63,960 nucleotides of DNA, from the NCBI GenBank assembly GCA_021772455.1, contig JAJFLY010000018.1:1-63960 (forward strand), given 5' to 3'. The notes beneath the pieces are model-generated. The model had not been told where the DNA came from. It saw only the letters and a list, made by a program, of their open reading frames with translations, and searched no databases. Of the stretch, positions 51,257 to 61,158 are shown piece by piece; position 1 is the stretch's first letter; each line of letters starts with the position of its first letter. A program made the translations under genes and the position numbers. Source of the stretch: Chlamydiota bacterium (GTDB taxonomy: Bacteria > Chlamydiota > Chlamydiia > Chlamydiales > JAAKFR01).

Positions 51257-52993
51257 ATGTCAAAACAAGCAGAATACACCTGGACAGCGAAAAACATTCT
51301 TGATGATATTGATTATCAACAGTCTGATGCTGAAACCTTTAAACAACTTCTTCACGGCTCTAAGACCGATGAAGATGATCAAACCGTCAAAATGGCTCCT
51401 GGAACGATCCTCAAGGGGACGATCGTTGAGATTGGAAAGGATTATGTCGTTGTCGACGTAGGACTTAAGTCCGAAGGCCTTGTTCCCGTTTCCGAATTCG
51501 CTGATACCACTGAGCTCGTCTTAGATAGCGACGTTGAGGTCTATCTCGATCGCACTGAAGATGAGAACGGCCAGATTGTCCTCTCTCGCGAGAAAGCGGC
51601 CCGTCAACGCCAGTGGGAGTTCATTCTCGAGCATTGTGAGGAGGGTTCGATTGTTAAAGGTAAGATCATTCGCAAAGTAAAGGGTGGTCTGATGGTTGAC
51701 ATAGGGATGGAAGCGTTTCTTCCTGGTTCTCAAATCGATAACAAGCGCATTAAAAATCTCGACGAATATCTCGGCAGAACTTGTGAATTTAAGATTCTTA
51801 AAATCAACATCGAACGCAAAAACGTCGTTGTATCGCGTCGCGAGCTTCTAGAAGCTGAGCGTATCTCTAAAAAGGTAGAACTCCTTGAGGAAATTCAGGT
51901 TGGTGACATCCGTAAAGGTCTTGTCAAAAACATCACTGACTTCGGTGTCTTCCTCGACCTCGATGGAATCGACGGTCTACTTCACATTACCGACATGACA
52001 TGGAAGCGAATCAAGCATCCTTCTGAGATGGTCGATCTAAGCGAAGAGCTTGAGGTGATGATCTTGAGCATCGACAAGGAAAAAGGGCGTGTTGCCCTTG
52101 GCTTGAAGCAAAAAGAGCACAATCCTTGGGATGACATCGAAAAGAAATACCCTCCTGGCACACGTGTCAAAGGGAAAATCGTCAAGCTTCTCCCATACGG
52201 CGCCTTTATCGAAATTGAACCAGGCATCGAAGGTCTGATTCATGTATCTGAAATGTCTTGGGTTAAAAATGTAACCGATCCAAACGAGGTCGTTAATAAG
52301 GGTGAAGAAGTTGAGGCGATCGTTCTTTTTGTTCAGAAAGACGAGGGAAAAATTTCCCTTGGAATCAAGCAGACCGAGCACAATCCGTGGGATGATATCG
52401 ATCAAAAATTCCCAATTGATGCGAACGTCAGTGCTGAGGTAAAAAGTTTGACCAATTATGGCGCTTTTGTTGAACTCGAGCCTGGTATCGAGGGACTGAT
52501 TCACATCTCTGATATGAGCTGGATCAAAAAAGTTTCTCATCCATCGGAGCTATTTAAAAAAGGCGATCGTGTCGATGCTGTCATCCTTTCGGTTGACAAA
52601 GAGAGCAAGAAGATCACTCTCGGCGTGAAGCAATTGAGCCAAAATCCTTGGGAAGAGATTGAAAAGACAATCCCTGTTGGTACCCTTGTTAAAGGGGCTG
52701 TTACTAAGATCACTGCATTTGGAGCGTTTGTAGAGCTCGATAACGGGATTGAAGGATTGATCCACGTCACTGAGCTCTCTGACCAAGCTTTTGCGAATGT
52801 AGAAGATGTGATTTCTGTAGGAGACGCTGTTTCGGCAAAAGTGATCAAGCTTGATCCTGAACACAAAAAAGTCTCATTGTCGATTAAAGAGTATCTCATT
52901 GAGCACACACATGTGAATCATGATGATATCGTAATTGGTGGCGGTGATACAGAAGAAGAAAAAGAAGGCAATACAGCTGAGGCCCGCGAGTAA
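51257..52993 (+). CDS. rpsA: 30S ribosomal protein S1
   Basis: Binds mRNA at the ribosome for translation initiation. 578 residues with six S1 (OB-fold) domains, recognised by the repeated pattern: [99 protein letters not shown] and [20 protein letters not shown]. Domains 3-6 end in HITDMTW/HVSEMSW blocks. GGAGAAA precedes the ATG. Followed by two hairpins, the second a terminator, before nusA, so the operon may be partly separated. Confidence 0.95.
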   Translation: MSKQAEYTWTAKNILDDIDYQQSDAETFKQLLHGSKTDEDDQTVKMAPGTILKGTIVEIGKDYVVVDVGLKSEGLVPVSEFADTTELVLDSDVEVYLDRTEDENGQIVLSREKAARQRQWEFILEHCEEGSIVKGKIIRKVKGGLMVDIGMEAFLPGSQIDNKRIKNLDEYLGRTCEFKILKINIERKNVVVSRRELLEAERISKKVELLEEIQVGDIRKGLVKNITDFGVFLDLDGIDGLLHITDMTWKRIKHPSEMVDLSEELEVMILSIDKEKGRVALGLKQKEHNPWDDIEKKYPPGTRVKGKIVKLLPYGAFIEIEPGIEGLIHVSEMSWVKNVTDPNEVVNKGEEVEAIVLFVQKDEGKISLGIKQTEHNPWDDIDQKFPIDANVSAEVKSLTNYGAFVELEPGIEGLIHISDMSWIKKVSHPSELFKKGDRVDAVILSVDKESKKITLGVKQLSQNPWEEIEKTIPVGTLVKGAVTKITAFGAFVELDNGIEGLIHVTELSDQAFANVEDVISVGDAVSAKVIKLDPEHKKVSLSIKEYLIEHTHVNHDDIVIGGGDTEEEKEGNTAEARE

Positions 52994-53002
52994 GATGGCC
53001 CA

Positions 53003-53024
53003 ACAGGCCAATTTATTGGCCTGT
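53003..53024 (+). terminator. Hairpin after rpsA (first)
   Basis: Perfect nine-base stem ACAGGCCAA/TTGGCCTGT with a TTTA loop, followed by GATTAC and no T-tract. It may protect the rpsA 3' end or act with the next hairpin. Confidence 0.45.
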
Positions 53025-53036
53025 GATTACTCCAAA

Positions 53037-53065
53037 CCGAAGAGCCTAGCGCTCTTCGGTTTTTT
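53037..53065 (+). terminator. Rho-independent terminator between rpsA and nusA
   Basis: Nine-base stem CCGAAGAGC / GCTCTTCGG with a CTAGC loop, followed directly by six T. It lies 27 bases before the nusA ATG, in the space expected for the nusA ribosome site, so some readthrough is likely needed to transcribe nusA from upstream. Confidence 0.75.
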
Positions 53066-53092
53066 AAGTTTTAAAAAGAGAGTCATAGATAA

Positions 53093-54364
53093 ATGAATAA
53101 AGATCTCGTAGCCATTTTTGAATATATGGAACGTGAGAAAGGCATAAAACGCGATGTGGTCATTTCTGCGATTGAAACAGCCCTCAGGGCTGCCGCACGT
53201 AAGAGCATCAAAGAAGAAGCCAATGTCACCGTTCAAATCAACTCTAAGTCGGGCGATATTGATGTTTTTTGCGAAAAAGAAATTGTCGAACATGTCGAGC
53301 ACCCTGCCAAGGAAATTTCTTTAGCAGCCGCTCAAGAACTCGATCCCGATTGTGAAGTGGGACAGTTTCTTGATGTCTCTGTTACCCCTACCAATTTTGG
53401 GCGAATTGCCGCGCAAGCTGCGCGTCAAATTATTTCGCAAAAACTGCGTGGGGCAGAACGTGACGTCATCTACGAAGAGTATCGCCATCGCATCAACGAG
53501 GTCATTTCGGGTGTTGTGAAACATTTTGCACGAGGCGCGAACCTAGTTGTTGATCTTGGAAAAGTCGAAGCGCTTCTACCTGCTCGTAACTACCCAAAAA
53601 CCGAAAAATATAAAATCGGTGACCGAATCTATGCATTGCTACAAGATGTCCAAGATCTTGAAAATGGCGGTGCTGAGGTTATTTTATCGCGCAGTCATCC
53701 CGAGTTTGTTAAGCAGCTTTTCCTTCAGGAAGTGCCCGAACTCGATGATGGAACGATTGTAATCGAAAAAATTGTGCGTGATGCGGGTTACCGAACCAAG
53801 TTAACCGTTCGCTCAACAGACATGCGAGTCGATCCTGTTGGAGCATGTGTCGGGATGCGTGGAAGTCGGGTGAAAAATGTCATCCGTGAATTGAACAATG
53901 AAAAAATCGATATTATCCCATATGCTCCTGATACTGTTGATCTACTTCAAAACATCCTCTCTCCGCTTGAAATCCGGAAAATTGGGGTGAATGAAGAAGA
54001 GAATGTTGTAGCAATAGTGATCGATGATGCAGACTATGCTGCGGTAATTGGTAAGCGCGGAATGAATGCCCGTCTTACTGGAGAATTAATTGGCTATGAG
54101 CTGGAAGTTCAGAGAATGAGCGAATTCAATAAGCTCTTAGAAATTCAAAGACTCCAACTTGCAGAAAGTGACGATCCTACGCTGGATCAACCTCTAGCGA
54201 TAGAAGGAATGAATAAGTTAATCGTCGAGAGCTTGATTCAATCAGGCTTCGATACGGCAAAAAAGGTCTTAACGGCTACTGTTGACGAGCTCGTTGCAGT
54301 TCCCGGGATCAGCCTAGAGATGGCTTATAGAATATTGGAACAAGTGAGCAAACGGAGCGAGTAA
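53093..54364 (+). CDS. nusA: Transcription termination/antitermination protein NusA
   Basis: Binds RNA polymerase and controls pausing and termination. 423 residues: N-terminal RNAP-binding domain ([24 protein letters not shown]), an S1 domain ([27 protein letters not shown]), and KH domains ([60 protein letters not shown], in pieces). At the end is one helix-hairpin-helix unit ([23 protein letters not shown]), where E. coli NusA has two acidic repeats. infB follows after two bases. Confidence 0.95.
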   Translation: MNKDLVAIFEYMEREKGIKRDVVISAIETALRAAARKSIKEEANVTVQINSKSGDIDVFCEKEIVEHVEHPAKEISLAAAQELDPDCEVGQFLDVSVTPTNFGRIAAQAARQIISQKLRGAERDVIYEEYRHRINEVISGVVKHFARGANLVVDLGKVEALLPARNYPKTEKYKIGDRIYALLQDVQDLENGGAEVILSRSHPEFVKQLFLQEVPELDDGTIVIEKIVRDAGYRTKLTVRSTDMRVDPVGACVGMRGSRVKNVIRELNNEKIDIIPYAPDTVDLLQNILSPLEIRKIGVNEEENVVAIVIDDADYAAVIGKRGMNARLTGELIGYELEVQRMSEFNKLLEIQRLQLAESDDPTLDQPLAIEGMNKLIVESLIQSGFDTAKKVLTATVDELVAVPGISLEMAYRILEQVSKRSE

Positions 54365-54366
54365 TA

Positions 54367-56844
54367 TTGGCTAAAAACCTGAAACTCAAAATCAAAAATA
54401 CTCAACTTGCAAAAGCTGCCGGACTTGATAAGTTCAAGGCAAAGCTTTCGGGTGAGAAGAAAGCGAAAGAGACTGCTAAGCCTAAAGCTAAGATTGGAAA
54501 GGCTCCCAAGGAAAAGGTTCCGGAAGCTCCCTCTACTCCTGTAGAAGAGCAACCACAACGCCGAGTCCGAGCCAAATCGAAATCAGCTTTTGCTAAAGAA
54601 GAGCACGCTCCAGAGCCAGCTCCTCTTCCTGTTGAAGAACAGGAAGAGAAGATCCTTCCCGTTGAAGAAATCGTAGAGGAAGCGCCCCCCCCTCCTCCTC
54701 CTCCCCCAAAGGTTGAAGAAGTAGTTAAAGTAGAAGATGAAAAAGAAGCTGCCGTTCCTAAAAAGGCCGAGAAGCTCGGCCCAACTGGTAAACACATTAA
54801 TGACCTGCTTCCTGCAAAGAAAAAACATACTTCGACAACCTCTTTAAAGAAGGACACTCAGAAAGCTAAAGAAGGCACTGATACAAAGCCCGTCGTAAAA
54901 AAAGGAAAAAAAGTACGTGATTTTAAAGATCTAAAGCCTGCTAAGCGTAGCCAAGCCAAATCTTTTGATTCCCGTGACCGTCAAGGTTTGAGTGATCGTG
55001 ATGATGGACGTTGGAGAAAGAAGCGCCCTTCTAAACATCATTACCGAGCCGAAAACCAAGAAATCATCCGCCCAACTGAATTGAAAGTACGTCTTCCGAT
55101 TACAGTCAAAGACCTTGCGTCAGATATGAAGCTTAAGGCTTCTGAGGTGATTCAAAAGCTTTTCTTACATGGTATGACTTATACCCTTAATGATGCGCTT
55201 GAAGATGAGACTACCGTTCAATACATTGGGGAAGAATTTGGTTGCAAAATCACAATCGATACTTCTGAGCAAGAGCGCATTCAGATCACGGCTCACTCGA
55301 TTCGCGAAGAAGTTGCTGCTTCTGATCCCGAAAAGTTGAAATTCCGTCCCCCAGTTGTTGCTTTTATGGGACACGTTGACCATGGAAAAACCAGCCTGAT
55401 CGATTCGATCCGCACAAGCAACATCGTATCTGGAGAGGCGGGCGCCATTACACAACATATCGGAGCTTTTCGCTGCAAAACCACTGTCGGAGATATCACA
55501 GTTTTGGATACTCCTGGCCACGAAGCGTTCTCAGCGATGCGTGCACGTGGAGCCGAAGTGACCGATATCGTCGTACTTGTGGTTGCTGGAGATGAGGGAT
55601 TGCGCGAGCAAGCCGTCGAGGCCATTCACCATGCAAAAGCTGCAGGTGTGACAATTGTTGTGGCGATCAATAAATGCGATAAACCAAGCTTCAATGCGGA
55701 AAATGTCTATCGCGAGCTTTCCGAAATTGAGCTTCTTCCTGAATCATGGGGTGGAACCATAATCACGGTGAATACTTCAGCAGTAACCGGCGAAGGGATC
55801 CCTGAGCTTCTTGAAATGCTCGCACTGCAGGCCGAAGTTCTGGAATTAAAAGCCAATCCTGAAATGCGTGCGCGTGGGACTGTGTTAGAATCCGAGCTCC
55901 ACAAAGGGCTTGGAAATGTCACAACAGTGCTCGTTCAAAACGGTACACTAAATCAAGGTGACGCGCTTGTATTCGAGCGCGATTGGGGACGTGTAAAAAC
56001 AATGCATGATGAACATGGAGCTCTTCTGAAACATGCGGGCGCATCAACACCTGTTGAAGTTACAGGTCTCTCAGGACTCCCATCTGCTGGAGATCCATTC
56101 ATCGTTGTAAAGAGCGAAAAAGAGGCAAAAAGTATTGTTGAGACGCGTGAGGTTGGGCGTGAAGAACGCGCTATGATTTCAAGAAAATTACCAACGCTCG
56201 AGTCATTCTTGCAAGATGGCCAAGGGGCCAAGAAAGTCTTGAAACTCATTCTACGAGCGGATGTGCAAGGTTCTGCAGAGGCTCTTAAAACCTCCATCTT
56301 GAAAATTGAATCTGATAAAGCAGAAGCCGATGTTATCTTTATGGGTGTTGGAGAAATCTCCGAATCCGATGTACAACTTGCAGCCGCTTCCAATGCGATC
56401 ATCCTTGGATTCCATACTGCGATTGAAAGTCACGCTGAACCTTTAATTAAAGAGCTCGGTGTTGCTATCCGGATGTTTGATGTGATCTACCATGCGATTG
56501 ATGAGGTAAAAGCCTTAATGCTTGGCCTGCTTGACAAGATTGCAGAGGAAAAAGAGACAGGAACCGCTGATGTTAAGGCGACCTTCAAATCCTCTCACCT
56601 AGGGGTCATTGCTGGGTGCTTGATTGCAAGTGGAACGATTCATCGTAACAACAAGGCGCGTCTAATGCGTGGAGATGAAGAGGTTTGGAAAGGAAATATT
56701 GCCTCCATTAAGCGTGAAAAAGAGGATGTCAAAGAGATTAAGAAAGGATTTGAATGTGGAATTGTTTTAGACGGTTTCACTGATATCAAAGAAGATGATG
56801 TTATTAAGGCTTATGAAATTGTCTACCGAACCCAAGAGCTTTAA
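54367..56844 (+). CDS. infB: Translation initiation factor IF-2
   Basis: GTPase that places initiator tRNA on the 30S subunit. 825 residues: a long low-complexity N-terminal domain with lysine/alanine runs and a PPPPPPPP stretch (about residues 108-115), then IF2_N ([25 protein letters not shown]), G domain (~330-500: [14 protein letters not shown]1, GAITQHIG G2, DTPGHEAF G3, NKCD G4, SAVTGEGI G5) and two OB-like domains to the end ([20 protein letters not shown]). TTG start two bases after the nusA stop. Part of the rpsA-nusA-infB-rbfA-truB-ribF block. Confidence 0.96.
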   Translation: MAKNLKLKIKNTQLAKAAGLDKFKAKLSGEKKAKETAKPKAKIGKAPKEKVPEAPSTPVEEQPQRRVRAKSKSAFAKEEHAPEPAPLPVEEQEEKILPVEEIVEEAPPPPPPPPKVEEVVKVEDEKEAAVPKKAEKLGPTGKHINDLLPAKKKHTSTTSLKKDTQKAKEGTDTKPVVKKGKKVRDFKDLKPAKRSQAKSFDSRDRQGLSDRDDGRWRKKRPSKHHYRAENQEIIRPTELKVRLPITVKDLASDMKLKASEVIQKLFLHGMTYTLNDALEDETTVQYIGEEFGCKITIDTSEQERIQITAHSIREEVAASDPEKLKFRPPVVAFMGHVDHGKTSLIDSIRTSNIVSGEAGAITQHIGAFRCKTTVGDITVLDTPGHEAFSAMRARGAEVTDIVVLVVAGDEGLREQAVEAIHHAKAAGVTIVVAINKCDKPSFNAENVYRELSEIELLPESWGGTIITVNTSAVTGEGIPELLEMLALQAEVLELKANPEMRARGTVLESELHKGLGNVTTVLVQNGTLNQGDALVFERDWGRVKTMHDEHGALLKHAGASTPVEVTGLSGLPSAGDPFIVVKSEKEAKSIVETREVGREERAMISRKLPTLESFLQDGQGAKKVLKLILRADVQGSAEALKTSILKIESDKAEADVIFMGVGEISESDVQLAAASNAIILGFHTAIESHAEPLIKELGVAIRMFDVIYHAIDEVKALMLGLLDKIAEEKETGTADVKATFKSSHLGVIAGCLIASGTIHRNNKARLMRGDEEVWKGNIASIKREKEDVKEIKKGFECGIVLDGFTDIKEDDVIKAYEIVYRTQEL

Positions 56845-56847
56845 ATT

Positions 56848-57216
56848 ATGAGCGGAAGAAGAATTGAACGGATCAACTCCCTGCTCAAAGAGGTTATTTC
56901 CGATGTGATTCACAAGCAGGTAAAAAACCCTCACCTCCCCGCTTTGATTACGGTCACGAATGTCGATATCACAAGAGACCTGCGACACGCTAAAGTGTTC
57001 GTGAGTGTTATTGGCGACGATAAGGAGAAGGCTTTGGCAATTGATGCTCTGCAATCAGCTTCCGGTTTTATCGGTGTGAATGCCTCAAAACAAGTTGAGA
57101 TGCGCTACTTCCCGGATTTAAAATTCATCTTGGATGATACCATTGAGCATCAGATGCGCATTGACACTATCGTAACGGATATCCAAGCTGAGCGTGAGAC
57201 ACGGGAAAATGAATGA
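56848..57216 (+). CDS. rbfA: Ribosome-binding factor A
   Basis: 30S maturation factor with a single KH-like domain. 122 residues: [26 protein letters not shown], then [24 protein letters not shown], and [26 protein letters not shown], all typical. Starts three bases after infB and overlaps truB. Confidence 0.94.
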   Translation: MSGRRIERINSLLKEVISDVIHKQVKNPHLPALITVTNVDITRDLRHAKVFVSVIGDDKEKALAIDALQSASGFIGVNASKQVEMRYFPDLKFILDDTIEHQMRIDTIVTDIQAERETRENE

Positions 57217-57925
57217 TGGGCATGCAACAGCTCTAATGGAGGGGATCTTACTTGTGGACAAACCACAAGGACGTACCTCTTTTAGCCTAATTCGCTCACT
57301 ACGCAAGCTGACAGGAATCCGCAAAATTGGACATGCAGGAACACTCGATCCTTTTGCAACAGGTGTCATGGTCATGTTAATAGGAAGAGGTTACACCCGC
57401 CTTTCCGACAAGCTCCTATTGCAAAACAAGGAGTACCTGGGGGAGGTCTCTCTAGGTGTTAGCACTGATACCTACGATTGTGATGGCACAGTTGTTGCGA
57501 GATCAAAGAAAATCCCCTCTTTAGAACAGATCGAAAAAGCTCTAGAGTATTTCCAAGGTGAGATCGAGCAAATTCCTCCGATGTACTCCGCAAAAAAAGT
57601 AAATGGCAAAAAACTCTATGAACTAGCTCGTAAAGGGGAAGAGATCGAGCGTGCCCCTGCAATCGTAAAAGTTGAGACGACGCTTCTTTCTAGTGAATAC
57701 CCCCATCTTTTGATCAAGATTGCCTGTTCTAAAGGGACCTATATCCGCAGTATCGCCCATGAACTTGGGCAACGATTGGGTTGTGGAGCCCATCTTTCAC
57801 AGTTGAAACGCACATATAGCGGCCAATTTTCTATTGAAGAGTGTCTTGATGGGAACCTTCTTGATGATCCCGCTTTCGATATCACCCCACACCTAATCGC
57901 ACATGAAAATTATCTATCGACTTGA
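57209..57925 (+). CDS. truB: tRNA pseudouridine-55 synthase
   Basis: Makes pseudouridine 55 in the tRNA T loop. 238 residues from ATG 57209. Key marks: [17 protein letters not shown], the catalytic Asp in [66 protein letters not shown], and [30 protein letters not shown] (in pieces). Start candidates are 57194, 57209 and 57236; 57209 has a GGGA site, overlaps the rbfA stop and is preferred. Lacks the C-terminal PUA domain of longer TruB. Confidence 0.93.
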   Translation: MNDGHATALMEGILLVDKPQGRTSFSLIRSLRKLTGIRKIGHAGTLDPFATGVMVMLIGRGYTRLSDKLLLQNKEYLGEVSLGVSTDTYDCDGTVVARSKKIPSLEQIEKALEYFQGEIEQIPPMYSAKKVNGKKLYELARKGEEIERAPAIVKVETTLLSSEYPHLLIKIACSKGTYIRSIAHELGQRLGCGAHLSQLKRTYSGQFSIEECLDGNLLDDPAFDITPHLIAHENYLST

Positions 57926-58811
57926 AGATTTTGAACCAATGGGTGAGCCCATATCCTTAACCATCGGCAACTTCGATGGGGTTCATCTTGGCCATCAAGC
58001 GATTCTTTCAAGATTATCGGGACAAAAAGTGGTGTTTACCTTCTCCAATCATCCTATTGAAGTTCTTCAAAGCTGCCCTTTTTTCCGTCTAACAACGACC
58101 TCTCACAGACTCCGCCTGCTTGAAAAAAATGGTGTCGACACAACGCTTATCGTTCCCTTCACCGAAGCCTTCTCCAAACAACCCGCTGATGAATTTATCA
58201 CTCAGCTCCACATAGCTCTTCCCTTTTCCCACCTCGTCTTAGGACATGACGCTGTGATCGGACACAAAAGGCAAGGTGATACAATTCTACTGCAAGAATT
58301 AGCAACTAAACTTGGATTTAGCTTAACTTATCTAGAGCCCATCACTTTTAATGGAGCCCCAGTTTCTAGCAGTCAGTTGCGCGCGCTTATTCAAAAAGGT
58401 TCATTCGAAGAGGCCAGCAAACTTCTTGGCCGCCCCTACTCGATTCAAAGTGTTGTTGAGCCAGGTGATCAGCAAGGACGACACCTAGGTTTTAAGACAG
58501 CTAACTTAAAAGTCCACTCCCTCTGCCTTCCGCCTCTGGGTGTTTATGTTGTACAAACTGAAATAGAGAACAAATCCTACATCGGCGTCGCAAACTTAGG
58601 ACACGCTCCCACCTTACACGCCAATCGCCCTCCAATACTCGAAGTTCACTTAATTGATTATCAAGGGGAGCTTTACGGCTTAGAAATCGAGGTTGAGTTT
58701 CTCAAATTTCTGCGCCCCGAAAAGCGTTTTGACTCAATCGAGGCGCTCAAAAGACAAATCCAAAATGATATCGACTCAGCGCTTGCGCACTGTAAAAAAG
58801 CGTCCAATTAA
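57903..58811 (+). CDS. ribF: Riboflavin kinase/FAD synthetase (RibF)
   Basis: Makes FMN and FAD from riboflavin. N-terminal nucleotidyltransferase: [19 protein letters not shown], then the [16 protein letters not shown] segment and [19 protein letters not shown]-terminal kinase: [22 protein letters not shown] and [22 protein letters not shown]. The kinase motif is usually G...G.PTAN; here GFKTAN replaces GxPTAN, a Pro to Lys change at a conserved place. 302 residues, overlapping truB by 23 bases and the convergent membrane gene by 36. Confidence 0.92.
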   Translation: MKIIYRLEDFEPMGEPISLTIGNFDGVHLGHQAILSRLSGQKVVFTFSNHPIEVLQSCPFFRLTTTSHRLRLLEKNGVDTTLIVPFTEAFSKQPADEFITQLHIALPFSHLVLGHDAVIGHKRQGDTILLQELATKLGFSLTYLEPITFNGAPVSSSQLRALIQKGSFEEASKLLGRPYSIQSVVEPGDQQGRHLGFKTANLKVHSLCLPPLGVYVVQTEIENKSYIGVANLGHAPTLHANRPPILEVHLIDYQGELYGLEIEVEFLKFLRPEKRFDSIEALKRQIQNDIDSALAHCKKASN

Positions 58812-59543
58812 TTCAAGAAATGCCCAAATTCCACTTCCAGCAACGATCAGAGTGGCAAACCACAAATAAGTCGGAACGACAGCCGCCTCAGCAGGCTCCT
58901 TAAAAAGACTGAGTAGCGGACCTATTAAGAGCGCATCGTACACAAGGAGCCCATACAACAGCGGATACCCGTTTTCCCAAATCGGCTGAATCAGACACCA
59001 TCCAAAGTAGATCGCAATTCCAATCAAAACCCATCCATATAGAATAGAAAGTTCGGAGGGTATGATCCATGGGAAGCGTCCAGGTAGTGGAACCAACAAG
59101 AAGAGCCCCTGGAGAAGTGCAACTGTCAAAAGGAGCGCAAATAACAACTGGGTCGATCTCGGAAGCAAGTCAGCTTTTCTTTTCGCCACTCTTAAACCTA
59201 AGAAAAGAAACCAAAGAGCCAAGATCGCGATATAGAGACAAGATTCTCCTACACCCCTTACATTTGGATATTGGAGTGATTGGCGCAGGATAAACATCCC
59301 CCCTGCTCCAAATGTCACAACTGTGCACAAACTCCCCCCAACAAGCGCCTTATACGTTTGGGTCACCCCAATCCAAAGAGTCGGGATCGCAAAAGCCATC
59401 AGCGTTGCACCCAACAGGTATAGGTTTGGCCATAACGAAACGACAAATGGGAATCCCATCATTGCACTGACTCCGAGAAGTAAGAAAAATAGCCCTGCTA
59501 GGATTACAATCCAGCGCACAATTTGCATCATAAGAGACTCCAC
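58776..59543 (-). CDS. Polytopic membrane protein, hypothetical
   Basis: 255 residues with about seven or eight hydrophobic segments (for example IVILAGLFFLLLGVSAMMGF, NLYLLGATLMAFAIPTLWIG, LFALLLTVALLQGLFLLVPL). No family recognised. Start ATG at 59543, or ATG 59531 (MMQIVRW). The 3' end overlaps ribF by 36 bases on the opposite strand. Inner-membrane location is sure, function unknown. Confidence 0.6.
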   Translation of the reverse strand: MESLMMQIVRWIVILAGLFFLLLGVSAMMGFPFVVSLWPNLYLLGATLMAFAIPTLWIGVTQTYKALVGGSLCTVVTFGAGGMFILRQSLQYPNVRGVGESCLYIAILALWFLFLGLRVAKRKADLLPRSTQLLFALLLTVALLQGLFLLVPLPGRFPWIIPSELSILYGWVLIGIAIYFGWCLIQPIWENGYPLLYGLLVYDALLIGPLLSLFKEPAEAAVVPTYLWFATLIVAGSGIWAFLELIGRFFTVRKR

Positions 59544-59652
59544 TAGTACTTTTTTGAAGTTATACCCATTGAGATTGTCTATGACAAGGATATTTATATT
59601 TATCCCTAAAAAACCTATAATTCACACCTAATTAATTTACGTCGAGTGTGTT

Positions 59653-59832
59653 ATGAAAAGCGTTTTTCTTTGTCTAGGATTGATGACATCATTTGCATTC
59701 AGTTCTGAACCTTTTAAGGCTGCGGTATTGGTGCGTCACTCTTTCACAGGCGCTCTCTTACCAATGGTTACGGTCAGAATAAAGAGAAAGCAGCCAAAAA
59801 GGGAAATAGAGCTATTCTATAATACCCTCTAA
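59653..59832 (+). CDS. Small secreted ORF, possibly truncated
   Basis: 59 residues: Sec-type N-terminus MKSVFLCLGLMTSFAFSS, then EPFKAAVLVRHSFTGALLPM and a basic end ([18 protein letters not shown]). A TATAAT-like box lies at 59616-59621. The end looks like a frame running into unrelated sequence and touches the ychF stop (four-base overlap), so this may be the start of a gene lost by deletion. No family recognised. Confidence 0.35.
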   Translation: MKSVFLCLGLMTSFAFSSEPFKAAVLVRHSFTGALLPMVTVRIKRKQPKREIELFYNTL

Positions 59833-60923
59833 TTATGCAAAAAGAGGACGACGTCACCATCTTTGACAATGTAGTCGCGCCCCTCGGAGCGGAGCTTGCC
59901 AGCCTCCCGGGCCCCATTTCTTCCATGATAGGCGACCATATCATCAAAAGAGACAACTTCGGCTCGAATAAAGCCTTTCTGAATGTCTGAATGGATTTTG
60001 CCAGCTGATTCTGCGGCGTTTAATCCACGCTGGATCGTCCACGCGCGCGTCTCCATCTCTCCGGTTGTGAGATAGGTAATCAAACCAAGCATATCGAAAG
60101 AGGTGCGGATCAGACGGGTTAACCCTGTCTCATCAAGCCCCAGAGATGAGAGAAATTCTTGCTGTTCATCCTCTTCAAGCTCAGAAACCTCCGCTTCGAC
60201 CTGCGCGCAGATCGGAATGACCAGATTCCCCTCTTTTTCTGCGTACGCGCGCACTTGCTCAACGTAGGCATTTTCCATGCTCGGAAGATCATCTTCAGAG
60301 ACGTTGGCGGCGTAGAGAACTTTTTTCTGAGTCAAGAAGGGGTAGGGAGTAAGCAAACTGCGCTCTTCAGCGTTTAATTCAAGAGTACGAACTGGGAGAT
60401 CTTGGTCGAGGTGAGCCTGTATTTTTTTCACCGCTTCGAGTACATGAACAAGTTCTTTATTCCCCTTAACCTGCTTCTCTAGACGCGCAATAATATTTTG
60501 CACCATCTGAAGATCAGCTAAGATAAGCTCGAGGTTAATGGTTTCAATGTCGCCGATTGGATCGACCTTACCATCTACATGGATGATGTCTTCGCTTTCA
60601 AAACAGCGCACGACATGGATAATGGCATCGGTTTCGCGAATGTGAGAAAGGAATTGATTTCCAAGCCCCTCCCCTTGAGCAGCTCCCTTTACAAGTCCGG
60701 CGATATCGACAAAACGCATGCTCGCGTAAATAATTTTCTTACTATTAGAAAAATCCGATAAAATCCCCAATCGCGGGTCAAAGACATCGACAACACCCAC
60801 ATTGGGATCGATCGTGCAGAAGGGATAATTCGACGAAGCGGCTCCCGCACGGGTTAAAGCATTAAATATGGTGGACTTCCCAACATTCGGAAGTCCAACG
60901 ATTCCACAGGCTAGTTCAGACAT
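59829..60923 (-). CDS. ychF: Redox-regulated ATPase YchF (Obg family)
   Basis: Ribosome-associated P-loop ATPase. 364 residues: [15 protein letters not shown] (Walker A), [40 protein letters not shown], the later coiled coil ([30 protein letters not shown]) and a C-terminal TGS domain with the standard ending [12 protein letters not shown]. Chlamydia genomes keep it near ribF and truB, as here. Confidence 0.95.
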   Translation of the reverse strand: MSELACGIVGLPNVGKSTIFNALTRAGAASSNYPFCTIDPNVGVVDVFDPRLGILSDFSNSKKIIYASMRFVDIAGLVKGAAQGEGLGNQFLSHIRETDAIIHVVRCFESEDIIHVDGKVDPIGDIETINLELILADLQMVQNIIARLEKQVKGNKELVHVLEAVKKIQAHLDQDLPVRTLELNAEERSLLTPYPFLTQKKVLYAANVSEDDLPSMENAYVEQVRAYAEKEGNLVIPICAQVEAEVSELEEDEQQEFLSSLGLDETGLTRLIRTSFDMLGLITYLTTGEMETRAWTIQRGLNAAESAGKIHSDIQKGFIRAEVVSFDDMVAYHGRNGAREAGKLRSEGRDYIVKDGDVVLFLHN

Positions 60924-60989
60924 ATTCCAGCTAGTATAGGCGAGAAGGTGTTTTCTGGGAAGTTGATACTCTTATCTCCTAACACAAAA

Positions 60990-61158
60990 CTATAACATCA
61001 CCCCTCCAAACTTCGCTAAAGCCTCATCATACCGTCCTAATCTTCCAAGCGAAACTCCTGTCCTGTTAGTATTTTCAACCACAACCTGCTGTGATCCGTT
61101 CTTCCCGAGCTCAAGCAAAAATTACGCGACGTTTAAACCATCATTATACTCGCCTTTC
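60990..61158 (-). pseudogene. Decayed TPR tail of the TIR-like NB-ARC gene
   Basis: In a second frame after the stop at 61159 the DNA still reads as TPR: YWNYFDEKGEYNDGLNVA, then after another stop LLELGKNGSQQVVVENTNRT and GVSLGRLGRYDEALAKF before TAG at 60990-60992. The GRLGRYDEALAKF words match the TPR units of the NB-ARC gene at 32875-35856. So the upstream gene was once longer and its tail is frameshifted and cut down. Confidence 0.65.

Noticed and set aside
51121-51303. A short plus-strand frame upstream of rpsA
   Set aside because: It overlaps the rpsA start in another frame, has no ribosome site and no recognisable protein pattern.
54402-54857. A 151-residue minus-strand frame inside infB
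   Set aside because: It is a low-complexity shadow (Ser/Gly-rich) of the lysine/alanine/proline-rich N-terminal region of infB.
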